Positions 43,863 through 52,798 are shown, numbered from the stretch's first letter. The stretch: 64,000 nucleotides of DNA from Candidatus Desulfopertinax cowenii (GCA_001899445.1 MPOA01000006.1:558001-622000), one strand, 5' to 3'. Program-made: numbers and translations. The notes: a model not told the origin generated them from the sequence alone.

Positions 43863-44033
43863 GTGGTTCTCCTGGTGGTCAGCGTAGCGATAATGATTGC
43901 GGCTTTATTCTTACTCTCCGGGCAAGATGTGTATAGTGCCCTTGGTCTTCTTGGTCTTTTGGGATTTTTAGTCGGCTTTACCGGTTTCGCAGCCTGGCTG
44001 GCCAATACCCTGGGCGAAGAGCAGAAAGCGTAA
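43863..44033 (+). CDS. Small two-helix membrane protein, 56 aa
   Basis: A plus-strand GTG after AGGAGGTG (7-nt spacing) starts a 56-residue protein with two membrane helices (VVSVAIMIAALFLL and ALGLLGLLGFLVGFTGFAAWL) and a short acidic tail GEEQKA. A longer open frame begins at 43710 but its first part is unhydrophobic and lacks a ribosome site. It lies between toxin modules facing the other way. Function unknown; some tiny membrane proteins in such islands are type I toxins, but nothing here proves that. Confidence 0.5.
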   Translation: MVLLVVSVAIMIAALFLLSGQDVYSALGLLGLLGFLVGFTGFAAWLANTLGEEQKA

Positions 44034-44189
44034 GGTAAGCAAAGGCGCTCCGGGCGAGGCCGAAGGCTCCCCTGGCAACCACTACCAAGCGCGGCACACG
44101 GGGGGGCAGCGCGCGGCCGCGGCGGGCGCGGGTACAGGTGCGGCAAGCCGGACCCGCGCCCGTCCTTTTTACGCCCATTTAGCGGTGGA

Positions 44190-44500
44190 CTACTTGTCGA
44201 TCCAAAGAACCGGGGCCTCCTCCACCTTCCGAAGCTCGGGATCACCGGTGATAAGCGCGCCGCCCACAGTTACAGCAGTAGCCAGGGCAAAGCCGTCTGC
44301 GTAGGCCAGCGGATATCTTAGTTTGAATAAAGCCGCTTTAAAGATCAGCTCCTCTGAAACGGGGACCGCCCTGATCACACTACCCTTGATCTCCTCGATG
44401 GTTTCCCTAGCCTCCCGCTCTCCCTTTTTCCGGCCCAAGATATAAAAAACCTCGCCCAGGTTGATCAGGTTAAAGGCCCCCTTGACCGGGGGACTTGGGG
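44190..44500 (-). pseudogene. N-terminally truncated PIN-domain toxin
   Basis: The readable part covers FNLINLGEVFYILGRKKGER, SEELIFKAALFKLRYPLAYA, DGFALATAVTVGGALITGDP and VEEAPVLWIDK, i.e. the C-terminal two thirds of a VapC like the one at 43017. The N-terminal strand with the first catalytic Asp is gone and an in-frame TAA closes the frame near 44506. No antitoxin gene is attached. The possible ATG at 44438 would give an 82-aa fragment lacking an active site. Confidence 0.75.
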
Positions 44501-44535
44501 CTTATTCTGATCCCATTTCTCCGGGATTAGTCCCT

Positions 44536-44922
44536 TCAAGTTCTTGGGTCAAGCGTTGCTACCTCCGGAAAATCCTTAACATTGCCGGCCACTACCACCA
44601 GGTTACGTACCTTCGCCGTAGCCGCAATCAACGAATCCGCCATACCGATAGTCCGGCCCCTCTCCCGCCAGCGGCGGCGTATCTCGGCCCCTTCAGCAGC
44701 TATCACAGCATCAACCGGTATGATATCCCAGGCCTCAAGCAGCTGTTCCACCGTCTTGCGGGCTTTGGCAGTCGTCGCTCCGGTGAGCAGTTCGTGATAA
44801 ACAACGGCACTGGTGCACACCCCGGCCGTTGCCAACAGCCGTTCCAATTTTTCTTGCGCTTTAGCCGGAAGCCTTCCGGTAAGGTGGTCGATCAGCACGC
44901 AGGTATCTACGAGGTAGGCCAT
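44536..44922 (-). CDS. PIN-domain toxin, VapC family
   Basis: A 128-residue PIN protein with YLVDTCVLIDHLTG, VVYHELLTGA, IGMADSLIAATAKVRNLVVV and AGNVKDFPEV, giving all four acidic residues of the nuclease site. It overlaps the upstream antitoxin gene by 16 nt. It is unlike the 43017 toxin outside the PIN core, so the modules arrived separately rather than by local duplication. Confidence 0.9.
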   Translation of the reverse strand: MAYLVDTCVLIDHLTGRLPAKAQEKLERLLATAGVCTSAVVYHELLTGATTAKARKTVEQLLEAWDIIPVDAVIAAEGAEIRRRWRERGRTIGMADSLIAATAKVRNLVVVAGNVKDFPEVATLDPRT

Positions 44923-45128
44923 ACCCGCACCTCTCGTTCTTTACCCCGCAACCCCCGTACCCATTCGCTGCCGGATTTGGCGGCCCACTCCGGAACATCC
45001 TCTGCCGTAAGTACACCCTGCAGGGCACGGAACCTCTCCAGGGCCGCCTCACGCCGGAGCCGCTCCGCAACGGCCCGGACAATAAAATCCGTTTTCGTTT
45101 CGTTGCGCTTTTTTAGATATCCATCCAA
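44907..45128 (-). CDS. Ribbon-helix-helix-like antitoxin for the adjacent VapC
   Basis: A 73-residue basic protein: GYLKKRNETKTDFIVRAVAE fits the helix-turn-helix part of an RHH repressor; the C-terminal VPEWAAKSGSEWVRGLRGK would contact the toxin. The expected N-terminal beta strand (RIIRL, in frame just upstream) lies before the ATG, so the true start may be an unusual codon upstream or the gene is slightly truncated. Its promoter is squeezed into about 40 bp after the tolC-like gene's terminator. Confidence 0.7.
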   Translation of the reverse strand: MDGYLKKRNETKTDFIVRAVAERLRREAALERFRALQGVLTAEDVPEWAAKSGSEWVRGLRGKEREVRVWPTS

Positions 45129-45167
45129 ACGAATAATCCTATAAGCGACCCTGGCTGACGCTCATAC

Positions 45168-45193
45168 AAAAAGCCCCCTCTCGATGAGGGGGC
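45168..45193 (-). terminator. Terminator of the TolC-like gene
   Basis: Stem GCCCCCTC/GAGGGGGC with loop TCGAT (plus strand) and five U on the minus strand, 37 nt past the tolC-like stop and 40 nt before the antitoxin start. Confidence 0.88.
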
Positions 45194-45229
45194 CTCATAC
45201 TGTTTTAGTTCCTTGGCGTCCATTCGAGG

Positions 45230-46327
45230 CTACTGTTCTGCGGAGGCGTTCACCGTCCCCAGGTAGGCCCAGGGCTTATCCAGGGCCTGCTTCATGTAGG
45301 CATGCTGGGCGGCCAGGTCGAAGAGGCGCTGCCGGGCGGCGGCGACCTCGGCCTCGGCCTCCAGCACCGCGGTTCGGGTGACCATGCCGACCTCGTGCTT
45401 CAGCCGGGTGACGCGCAGGGTTTCCGCGGCAATGGCCAGGCCCATCTCCGCCGCGGCGTAGGTATCCTCCAGCGTCTTGACCCCGCGGTACAGGTGGTGA
45501 ACCAGCTCCCGCACCCCGTCCTGGGCCGCGCGGACATCCAGTTCGGCCGCTTTTACGTCGGTCGAAGTCACCTGGATTTCCCCCTGGACCGCATAGTTCT
45601 CCACCCTTTGCATGTAGTCCGCCGCGGCGCGCGCCAGCTCCAGGGACGGGTTGGCCCTGAAAGCCCGGGCCTCGTAAGCGCTCAGTTCCAGTTCCACGGG
45701 TTCGAAAGGCGGTACCGGGTCCACCAGCACGGGCCGTTCCTGCCCGTCGAACCGCACCAGCTGGTTCAGGGCCAGGTAAGCGTTGTCAAGCTGGCCTTGC
45801 GCCTCGGCCAACTCCGCCCCGGCCCCCTCCAGGCGCGCTTCCGCCCCGTCCAGCGCCAGGCGGCTGAGCAGCCCGACGTTGAACATGGCCCGGGCGGCGG
45901 CGACCTCAGCCTCGGCGTGCGCGTAGGCCGCCTGCTTCGCCGCCAATTTCTCCAGGGCCCGCAGCACGTCGTAATACTTTTTGGTCACGTCCAGGATCAG
46001 CGCGTCCCGCTGGAGGTCGTAAGCCCGCTTGGCCTGCTCGTAGGCAAACTTACTGCTTTCCGCCCCGAATATCCCGGCCTCGGCTTCCGGGGACCACTCG
46101 GTGTAGTACGTGGCCGGAACGGACACCCGGGCGTCGTCGGCCTCTTCCACCTCCAGCATTTTCTTCTCCAGGGCCGGGTTGAAGGCCAGAGCCCGCTGCA
46201 CCGCCCGGTCCAGGGTCAGTTCCACGGCTGCGCGCGCGGACGTGTTCGCCTCCTGGGCGGCGCCCACCGGGGCAAAGACCAAACCGACCAGAACCAACAT
46301 CATTACCAACGCCAAGAGTTTTCGCAC
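45230..46327 (-). CDS. TolC/OprM-like outer-membrane efflux family protein
   Basis: A 365-residue exported protein. Signal peptide LALVMMLVLVGLVFAPVGAAQA-like (cleavage near residue 24), then LTLDRAVQRALAFNPALEKK, long heptad-like helices (about 75-170 and 230-340, e.g. AALEKLAAKQAAYAHAEAEV in part) and a mid segment with LVRFDGQERPVLVDPVPPFE. The layout is two helical-hairpin repeats as in TolC. It starts at GTG after GGAGG. Finding it in an apparently monoderm genome is odd; it may act at the S-layer or be a remnant of a diderm past. Confidence 0.78.
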   Translation of the reverse strand: MRKLLALVMMLVLVGLVFAPVGAAQEANTSARAAVELTLDRAVQRALAFNPALEKKMLEVEEADDARVSVPATYYTEWSPEAEAGIFGAESSKFAYEQAKRAYDLQRDALILDVTKKYYDVLRALEKLAAKQAAYAHAEAEVAAARAMFNVGLLSRLALDGAEARLEGAGAELAEAQGQLDNAYLALNQLVRFDGQERPVLVDPVPPFEPVELELSAYEARAFRANPSLELARAAADYMQRVENYAVQGEIQVTSTDVKAAELDVRAAQDGVRELVHHLYRGVKTLEDTYAAAEMGLAIAAETLRVTRLKHEVGMVTRTAVLEAEAEVAAARQRLFDLAAQHAYMKQALDKPWAYLGTVNASAEQ

Positions 46328-46373
46328 GGGCCCTCCAGCTCCTTTAAACCTAAGTTAACTATTTGCCATGTAA

Positions 46374-46402
46374 AGGATAACGTGCCAGTCGCGGAACGTC
46401 AA
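46374..46402 (-). promoter_or_regulatory. Promoter for the TolC-like gene
   Basis: TTGACG (46397-46402), 17-bp spacer, TATCCT (46374-46379) on the minus strand, just after the S-layer gene terminator. Confidence 0.6.
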
Positions 46403-46414
46403 TCGCGTTTAGGG

Positions 46415-46448
46415 AAAAAGTGAAGCCCGGGGTGAACCCGGGCTTCAC
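46415..46448 (-). terminator. Terminator of the S-layer-like gene
   Basis: Perfect 12-bp stem GTGAAGCCCGGG/CCCGGGCTTCAC followed by five U on the minus strand, about 20 nt past the stop. Confidence 0.92.
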
Positions 46449-46466
46449 GGACCGCCTAGCCGCCGG

Positions 46467-48437
46467 CTACTTGGTGAAGTTGAAGGTCGCCGTCTTGGTG
46501 GCGCCGTCCCACTCCAGCTCGCCGCCGAAGGCCATCTGGAGGCCGCGCAGGGTGGCGTAAGTGTAGTCGTTGATGATCATGCCGCCCTGGTCGACCGGCA
46601 CCTTGACGCCGTTGATGTAGATGGCGTTCTCGCCCATCGGGAAGGCCACGACCTTGCCGTCCTTCACGAAGTAGGCGGTCTTGGTCGCGGAATCCCAGCT
46701 CTTGGCCAGGCCGAGGACGTCAACCAGCAGGTTGACCTGCACCAGGGTGCGGCCGTTGACAACGGTCACGCCTTCGTCCCCGAGGGTGAAGGAGGTGGTG
46801 ACCACGGCCTCGTCGACCACGGTGGCGATGGCAACATTGGCCACAGCTTCCTCTGCGTTCTCAACGTTGACGGCATCGCCCAAGAGCCCGATTTCCAGGT
46901 CGCCGAGGTTCACACGGGCGTCCAGGTCGATCTCAACATCGGTAATCACGACAGTATCGATTCTGGTAGTCCGGCAGTTCGAAAGAGTAATGTCCAAAAC
47001 GCTGTCGTCATCCGTATTAATGGTGACATCGTCAATCTCAGTACCGTTCACTTCAACTGTCGGTTCGCTTGCCCACACGGCACCGTTCGACAACTCGAGA
47101 GACAAGGTACCGTTGTTGGTAGCGAAAGCATTCTTAGCAGTTTCAACGATGGTGATGTCGCCAGCGGCACGCGCCAAACCAACCGTAATCTCAGGCTTAT
47201 CCGCGGTTACACTGACTCTGTCCTTGATTTCGGCCAGTACGGCAGTCGCATCTGCATCTCCGCCAACCGTGACCTCAAGGTCACCGGCAACAGCATCGGC
47301 GGTAATGTTAACCGCGAGGGTGAGCTCAGCCTCTTCTACTCCATCGTCAAGGGCCACCCAAACGCTCTGCCCGTCATTGAACGTGTCAATTACACGTACA
47401 GCATCAGAACGACCGCCAACAACATTGTCGAACTCAACACCATCCGGCAGGTAGACAATCACGTCATTACCGGAGAACTCCGAATCACTTTCGAACTTTA
47501 TAGTATTCAACTCTACATTGGTGGCTCCAACATAAGCATCGTCTGCTTCGCTGTTTTCCTCTACCGAGACAGCGATATCAGCTTCGCCAACGTAAGCGAC
47601 TGTAATGGTGGTGTCGCCCATCAGATCGCCGTCAGTGCACCAAGCGTTAACCTCGAGTGCACCTTCCGGAGCATTCGGGAAAAGTGTGATCGGTAGGTTC
47701 TCAATGGTCACTTCCCCTGCAAAAGGAGAAGATTCGTCGAACGGACCCACTACCAAGGTCTCGTTGTCGTCGATCCGAGTAAGCGTAACGGTATCATCGA
47801 GACCGTACTTACCGCTCGGCGTTATACCGCTGGGATTTTCCCACTTTGCATAGCTACCCGGCAGTTCGAGGTAAACATACGCGCCTACGGCTGCGCCCGC
47901 GATGTTTTCCTCAAACGTAATATCGGCGATTTCCTTACCCTCGCCTGCGCTCAAGGTGGGGATGTTGTCGGTGCTAACGGTCAAAGAACCGTCACCCTTA
48001 GTCGCAACCAGAACGGAACCTTCCCACTTGTCAATCAGGTTGTTAGCACCATCAAGCCACCTTACGGTCACGTCTACATAGATGTCATCGTCTGCACCAC
48101 TACCAACAGTGACACTGTTGTCACCGGAGAAATTAATGGTATAGGCGGTGGAGGCATCTACAGGACCAAAGCTACGGCTGCTCTCCTCATCTTTGGTAAA
48201 CTTCACATCAGTGGGCAGATCAACGTCGACATAAAGACTTCCACCGCTGTATACTTCGTCGTCAACTGATACTCTGATCCAACCCAGATCAGTATCCTGA
48301 TCTTCAGGTACGTTCTGCTTAGCAGCGCTGGTTACGGTAATGGAATCTGCCGCAAACGCCGCCATCGGCAGCATGATGCTCAGCGCGAACACCACGGCGA
48401 TGATCAGCGCGATACGCTTGTTGCGTACTTTATACAA
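46467..48437 (-). CDS. Probable S-layer protein with C-terminal stalk (copper amine oxidase-like) domain
   Basis: A 656-residue acidic exported protein. Signal peptide IALIIAVVFALSIMLPMAAF ending AFA-AD; a long beta-rich, Asp/Val/Thr-rich body; and a C-terminal copper amine oxidase N-like repeat (VTVVNGRTLVQVNLLVDVLG, TYATLRGLQMAFGGELEWDG). The base composition is more AT-rich and the codon choice more even than neighbours, as for a highly expressed surface protein. No SLH domain, so anchoring would use another contact. Strong SD AAGGAGGGAAT and a leader of nearly 400 nt precede it. Confidence 0.8.
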   Translation of the reverse strand: MYKVRNKRIALIIAVVFALSIMLPMAAFAADSITVTSAAKQNVPEDQDTDLGWIRVSVDDEVYSGGSLYVDVDLPTDVKFTKDEESSRSFGPVDASTAYTINFSGDNSVTVGSGADDDIYVDVTVRWLDGANNLIDKWEGSVLVATKGDGSLTVSTDNIPTLSAGEGKEIADITFEENIAGAAVGAYVYLELPGSYAKWENPSGITPSGKYGLDDTVTLTRIDDNETLVVGPFDESSPFAGEVTIENLPITLFPNAPEGALEVNAWCTDGDLMGDTTITVAYVGEADIAVSVEENSEADDAYVGATNVELNTIKFESDSEFSGNDVIVYLPDGVEFDNVVGGRSDAVRVIDTFNDGQSVWVALDDGVEEAELTLAVNITADAVAGDLEVTVGGDADATAVLAEIKDRVSVTADKPEITVGLARAAGDITIVETAKNAFATNNGTLSLELSNGAVWASEPTVEVNGTEIDDVTINTDDDSVLDITLSNCRTTRIDTVVITDVEIDLDARVNLGDLEIGLLGDAVNVENAEEAVANVAIATVVDEAVVTTSFTLGDEGVTVVNGRTLVQVNLLVDVLGLAKSWDSATKTAYFVKDGKVVAFPMGENAIYINGVKVPVDQGGMIINDYTYATLRGLQMAFGGELEWDGATKTATFNFTK

Positions 48438-48835
48438 CCTAAATTCCCTCCTTGAATTGTGGTTTTAAACCCAATGTGCTCCGGTTTCCCGAGTGGGTCG
48501 GTTGCTGCGTAGAGGCTGCGATCGTTGGTTGACTGGTGTGCGTTTTCCCCGGTTCCGGCATCACCCCTTTCGTAAGGCTTGAATGTGTGCGCAGCGAATA
48601 AGGTGCTGCGGGATCTTCTATTGCACGGGCGGGAACCGGTCCCGACCCGTTACAATCGGTGTCCTTTAGGCATACAACTATACCAACTTCTGCATCATTT
48701 CCGGGATTCCTGCCGGGAATGGTGCATTTTTTCTTGGTTTTATGGTGCTTGGGTCAATTGGTTTGTCTTTCCCTGATTACCTGGTAAGTTAGACAGCGGC
48801 GGGCTGGCAAAAGTTCCGCGGGATGAGAAAATTTT
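48438..48835. other. Long intergenic leader before the S-layer gene
   Basis: 398 bp without a convincing gene. It holds a bulged GC stem near 48625-48650 (CGGGCGGGA / TCCCGACCCG), a strong stem-loop at 48692-48725, and the ribosome site AAGGAGGG just before the S-layer ATG. Probably most of it is a long stable 5' leader of the S-layer mRNA. A weak plus-strand frame near 48579 lacks any homology signal. Confidence 0.55.
48692..48732 (+). terminator. Plus-strand intrinsic terminator inside the S-layer leader
   Basis: A 13-bp stem with two GU pairs (GCATCATTTCCGG / CCGGGAATGGTGC) is followed by six U only on the plus strand. No plus-strand gene precedes it, suggesting an antisense or small RNA ending here. 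Confidence 0.6.
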
Positions 48836-51800
48836 TTACTCCAGCTTCTGCAGAAGGCGGTTCAACACGGCGGCCGTTTCGGCGCGCGTGAGGTCGGCGG
48901 CGGGGGCAAACCGGTCCGCGGGGCGGCCGCGCATGAGCCCGGCGGCGCAGGCCCGGACGACGGCGTCGCGGGACCAGGCGGGGATCAGCGGCCAGTCGGT
49001 GTACGGGGCGGTTTGGGCGGCGGCGGGGGCGGGCAGTTCCAGGCCGAGGGCGGCGGCCGCGCGGGCGAGGATCGTAGCGGCCTCGGCCCGGCTGATCCGG
49101 GCGGCGGGACGGAAGGTGCCGTCCGCGTAGCCGTTGATGATCCCGCGCTGGTGGGCCAGCGCGATCCGCGGCGCGGCCCAGGGGGGAATGGCCGCGGCGT
49201 CGGCGAAGGGCAGGGCGGGCGGTTTGGCGCCGGGCAGGCCCAGGAGGCGGGCGAGGAGCACGGTGAACTCGGCGCGGGTGACCGGGCGGTCTGGCCGGAA
49301 GGTGCCGTCGGGGTAACCGCGGACCAGGCCCCGGGCCAGCAAGCGCTCGATGTCGGCGCGCGCCCAGGAGCCGGCGAGGTCGGTCAGGGCGGCTTCGGGA
49401 CCGGCCGGGAAGTGGACCTCGCGGCCGGCCACGCCGCCGGTGGGGCCGTTTACCGCCACCAGCTGGCCGCGGGTACCGGCCCCAAAGGGCACCACCCAGT
49501 AGAAGGAGCCGTCGGAACCCAGTTCCAACCGGTTGAAGGCGGGTTCGCCCACCCAGGCGTACAGCCGGTCGGCGGTGGTCCGCCCGGAAACCACGTAGCG
49601 GTCCGACAGGGGCACGATGGCTTCCACGTGGAGCGCCGGTTCGGCTACCCCCGGTTTCGGGCGGGCACTCCCCCGGACCGCCACCGGGCCGCTGGGGCCG
49701 GTGAGGACGGTCAAGGTGACGGTCTCGCCGGGCACGAGGTCGCGGGGCGGCACCGGGAGGCCGTTCTTGGTGAAGGCGGCGTTGGCCGCCACCGGGTAGG
49801 ACTCACCGGCGGCGGTGCGCAGCACACCCTGCCCCCGGTCATAGGACCCGACCTGAATTTCGCGGCGGGCGGATTCGGCCACGTCGATCCGCCCGGCCTC
49901 CCGGGTGCCCGGCGCCAGGGTGACGCGCACCATCAGGCCGGGGGAGAGCAGGGCGGCGTCCCCGGCCAGGTCCCAGCGGTAGACCCGGGACCGCGCGGTG
50001 AGACTTAAGACGTGCAAGTGCCCCCGGTAGTCGGAGAGGTAGAGGGTGTCGGCGCCCGCGTAGACCAGCTGGCCGTAAAGGACCTTGGAATAGGCGGTGA
50101 TCCCGAGCACCCGTTCGGCGCCGGGCACCACCACGGCGAACACCAGGTCGCCGGGCTGGAGGGCGCCGAGGCCGGCGGCGCGGCCGTCCCGCTCCACCGT
50201 GATTCCGGGCAGGGCGGTGAGGCGCCGGCCGCCGGTGAACGTGAGGGCCCCGTCCGCGCCGGGTGCCTGGCGGAGGGTGCCCACCACCACGTGCTGTTTG
50301 AGCACCAGGTAGTTTACCTGGTTGGTATGCGGCGACAGCACCAGGCGGACGTCCACCCCCGGGAACAGGTACCGGGGCTCGGCCGCGGAGGCGGCGCCGA
50401 AAGGCAGGTCCACCCGGTCCCCGCCGACGACGGTCCGGGTCAGGCCGAGGGCGGCTTCCGGGCCCAGGACGTACTCCCGGTCGCGGTTTAACAGCCGGAG
50501 GCGGCCGGTACCGGGGGCGAAGGAGGCGAGCACGCCCCGCACCTCCCGGTAGTCGGCCTCCAGGCGCCAGAGGACCTGGGTGGACGGGTTCAAGTGCGCC
50601 CGCACGCCGGCCCCGGCCGGGATGCCCGCCGGGTCGCCGACCGGCTGCCCGTTGAGCAGTACCGGCTGGCCGGAGAGGAAATAGTACCCGCCGGTGCGCA
50701 AAGCCGGGTTGATCCGCACCAGGAGGGGCTGGTCCGGATGCGCGGGCAGGCATTTGGCCCCGTCCACCGGGACCTCCCGGGCCACCAGGAAGACCGCGGC
50801 GGGGTCGGCCTTCGGGCCGAGGAGGTAAGCGTCGGCCCCGGCCACGGCCCGGGGAAATGCAAGTTCCTCGTTCACGACGCTGGTGACGGTCCGGCCGGAA
50901 AGGCCCAGGACGGTGCCGTCCGCCAGGACCAGCTGGTTTTCGTCCCCGGCCGCCGCGACGTGCCGGGCCGGGGGCTGGCCGAACACCAGGGCGAAGTCCT
51001 GCACCGGGCGGGCGGTGCCGTCCCGCACCGCCCGGCGCACCGCCGCGCCCGCAACGATCACTTTGTACTCGCCCGGCACGGGGTCGGTGACGAGCACCTG
51101 TTCCACGTTGTTAACACCGTCCCGGACGCCGCGGCCCGCAAAGTCGTTGCCCAGGTATTCCGCGCCGTCCGGGGCGATCACCCGGAGGTCCAGGTCGTTC
51201 ACCAGGGCGCCGGCCGCCCCGGGGGCGGCCGGCGGGTCGGTCCAGGCCAGGGTGACCCTAAAAGGCGCGTCGGCGTGGGTCACCCGGAAGGTGTACGGGC
51301 GCTGTTCCCCCGTGGCCACGGCGTCCCCCTGCTTCCAATGGAAGGTTCCCTCCCGCAGGGCCAGCAGGGTGCCGGTGAGGTCCAGGAGGCCGAAGCCGCT
51401 CTCCGGGGACGGGAACGGCCCGTTCAGGGAGCGGGCCCCGTTGATCAGGAGCGCCTTGACGAGGGCGGCGGTGGGGACCGGGGTGTTTTGGTGTTTCTGC
51501 AGGTACTCCCGGACCAGGGCGGCCGCGCCGCCGGCCAGGGCCGCCGCCATGCTGGTGCCCTGCATCCGGGTGTATTCCGGGTGGGCGGCGAAGTTGCCCT
51601 CGACGAGGCTGGATTTGGCGGAAACGACGGCGCTGGCCGGCACCACCAGGTCGGGCTTCAGCCGGCCGTCGCCGGTGGGGCCGCGGCTGGAGAAGGAAGC
51701 CAGGGCGGCGGCGTCGCGGCTGTCCGGGCCGAAGGCGGGGCGGGGGGTTTGGCTCGCGCCCACCACCAGGGCGTTCTTGCTGTTGGCCTCCGGCGTGAGG

Positions 51801-52798
51801 GAGCTGGGGCCGGGGCCGTTGTTCCCGGCCCCGAACACCACCAGGAAATCGGGATAGTAGCGCACGAAGCGGTCCACCTGGGAGGCGGCGCCCAGGTAGG
51901 CGTTGGTGCGCCCACCCCAGCCGTTGACGTGGATGCGGGCGCCGGCCTCGTAGGCCGGGCGGAAGAGGGCGACCAGGTCCGCGGGCGGGTCGAGTTTCCC
52001 CTGCCGGTTGAGGAGGGACTGGATGAACAGGCTGGCCTCGGGGGCCACGCCCCGGTACTGTCCGCCGGAGGCCGCGCCGGTGCCGGCGATGCTGGCCGCC
52101 ATGTGGGTACCGTGCCCGATGGGGTCGGACGGGTCGCCCCCGGCGAAGGAGTTGAGGTACACGATCTTGGGCCTTTGGCCGGGGGTGCTGGCCAGGTCCG
52201 GGTGCACGTCGCTTAGCGAACCCCGGTCCAGGCCGCTGTCGGCCAGGGCGACGATCTGCCCGGCGCCGGCCAGGCCCGCCGGGGTGAGAAAGCCGGGCAC
52301 GTGCACCGGGGCGGCGGTGATCACGTCCCGGGCCCGGTCGTTCAGCGGCGCGGGCGGGGCGTAGGGCTCGATGTAGACGACCTCCGGGGCGGCGGCCAGC
52401 TCCGGCAGGCGGCCGGCGGGCAGGCGCACGCGCAAAGCCCGCCCCTCCCGCTCGTCCAGGCCCCGGAGGACCGTGCCGCCTAGGGCGCGCACCTCTGCCG
52501 CCACCGCGGTTTTGGCCGCGGGGGCGGAGAGGGACACGGTGACGGTGACCGGGCCGGCGGCCGCAGGGTCCAGGCCGGCGGCGAGCTTGTCCGCCCCGGC
52601 CCCGGGTTTTGCCCCTTTGCCGGCAACCGCGGGCCCGGCTTGCGGGGCGGGGGCCTCCGGAACGGCGGCCGGAGGAAAAGGCCGGCCGTCAGGGAGCAGG
52701 AGCCCGGCCAGGATAAGCAAGGCCAGGCCGACACCGGCCAAGGTAAAAATGACGCCTCTCCGGGACATTTGGGGCCAGATAATCCATCTTCGGCGCAT
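48836..52798 (-). CDS. SLH-anchored subtilisin-like serine protease
   Basis: A 1320-residue surface protease. A signal anchor (VIFTLAGVGLALLILAGLL) and a proregion with CVTVSLSAPA-like segment precede an S8 domain with catalytic Asp (IVALADSGLDRG), His (GHGTHMAASIAGT) and Ser (MQGTSMAAALAGGAAAL), plus oxyanion GAGNNGPGPSS. A PPC-like beta domain and several beta-rich repeats follow; three SLH domains end the protein (ARGLVRGYPDGTFRPDRPVT, QRGIINGYADGTFRPAARIS and a third with GLMRGRPADRFAP). It should bind pyruvylated wall polymer made by CsaB. Start ATG at 52798 with AAGGAAC upstream. Confidence 0.93.
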   Translation of the reverse strand: MRRRWIIWPQMSRRGVIFTLAGVGLALLILAGLLLPDGRPFPPAAVPEAPAPQAGPAVAGKGAKPGAGADKLAAGLDPAAAGPVTVTVSLSAPAAKTAVAAEVRALGGTVLRGLDEREGRALRVRLPAGRLPELAAAPEVVYIEPYAPPAPLNDRARDVITAAPVHVPGFLTPAGLAGAGQIVALADSGLDRGSLSDVHPDLASTPGQRPKIVYLNSFAGGDPSDPIGHGTHMAASIAGTGAASGGQYRGVAPEASLFIQSLLNRQGKLDPPADLVALFRPAYEAGARIHVNGWGGRTNAYLGAASQVDRFVRYYPDFLVVFGAGNNGPGPSSLTPEANSKNALVVGASQTPRPAFGPDSRDAAALASFSSRGPTGDGRLKPDLVVPASAVVSAKSSLVEGNFAAHPEYTRMQGTSMAAALAGGAAALVREYLQKHQNTPVPTAALVKALLINGARSLNGPFPSPESGFGLLDLTGTLLALREGTFHWKQGDAVATGEQRPYTFRVTHADAPFRVTLAWTDPPAAPGAAGALVNDLDLRVIAPDGAEYLGNDFAGRGVRDGVNNVEQVLVTDPVPGEYKVIVAGAAVRRAVRDGTARPVQDFALVFGQPPARHVAAAGDENQLVLADGTVLGLSGRTVTSVVNEELAFPRAVAGADAYLLGPKADPAAVFLVAREVPVDGAKCLPAHPDQPLLVRINPALRTGGYYFLSGQPVLLNGQPVGDPAGIPAGAGVRAHLNPSTQVLWRLEADYREVRGVLASFAPGTGRLRLLNRDREYVLGPEAALGLTRTVVGGDRVDLPFGAASAAEPRYLFPGVDVRLVLSPHTNQVNYLVLKQHVVVGTLRQAPGADGALTFTGGRRLTALPGITVERDGRAAGLGALQPGDLVFAVVVPGAERVLGITAYSKVLYGQLVYAGADTLYLSDYRGHLHVLSLTARSRVYRWDLAGDAALLSPGLMVRVTLAPGTREAGRIDVAESARREIQVGSYDRGQGVLRTAAGESYPVAANAAFTKNGLPVPPRDLVPGETVTLTVLTGPSGPVAVRGSARPKPGVAEPALHVEAIVPLSDRYVVSGRTTADRLYAWVGEPAFNRLELGSDGSFYWVVPFGAGTRGQLVAVNGPTGGVAGREVHFPAGPEAALTDLAGSWARADIERLLARGLVRGYPDGTFRPDRPVTRAEFTVLLARLLGLPGAKPPALPFADAAAIPPWAAPRIALAHQRGIINGYADGTFRPAARISRAEAATILARAAAALGLELPAPAAAQTAPYTDWPLIPAWSRDAVVRACAAGLMRGRPADRFAPAADLTRAETAAVLNRLLQKLE

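Noticed and set aside
48579-48776. 65-codon plus-strand frame in the S-layer leader
   Set aside because: No ribosome site or family resemblance, and it runs through the terminator stem.
50594-52216. 540-codon plus-strand frame opposite the SLH protease
   Set aside because: Gly/Arg/His-rich mirror of a GC-rich gene; no recognisable domain.
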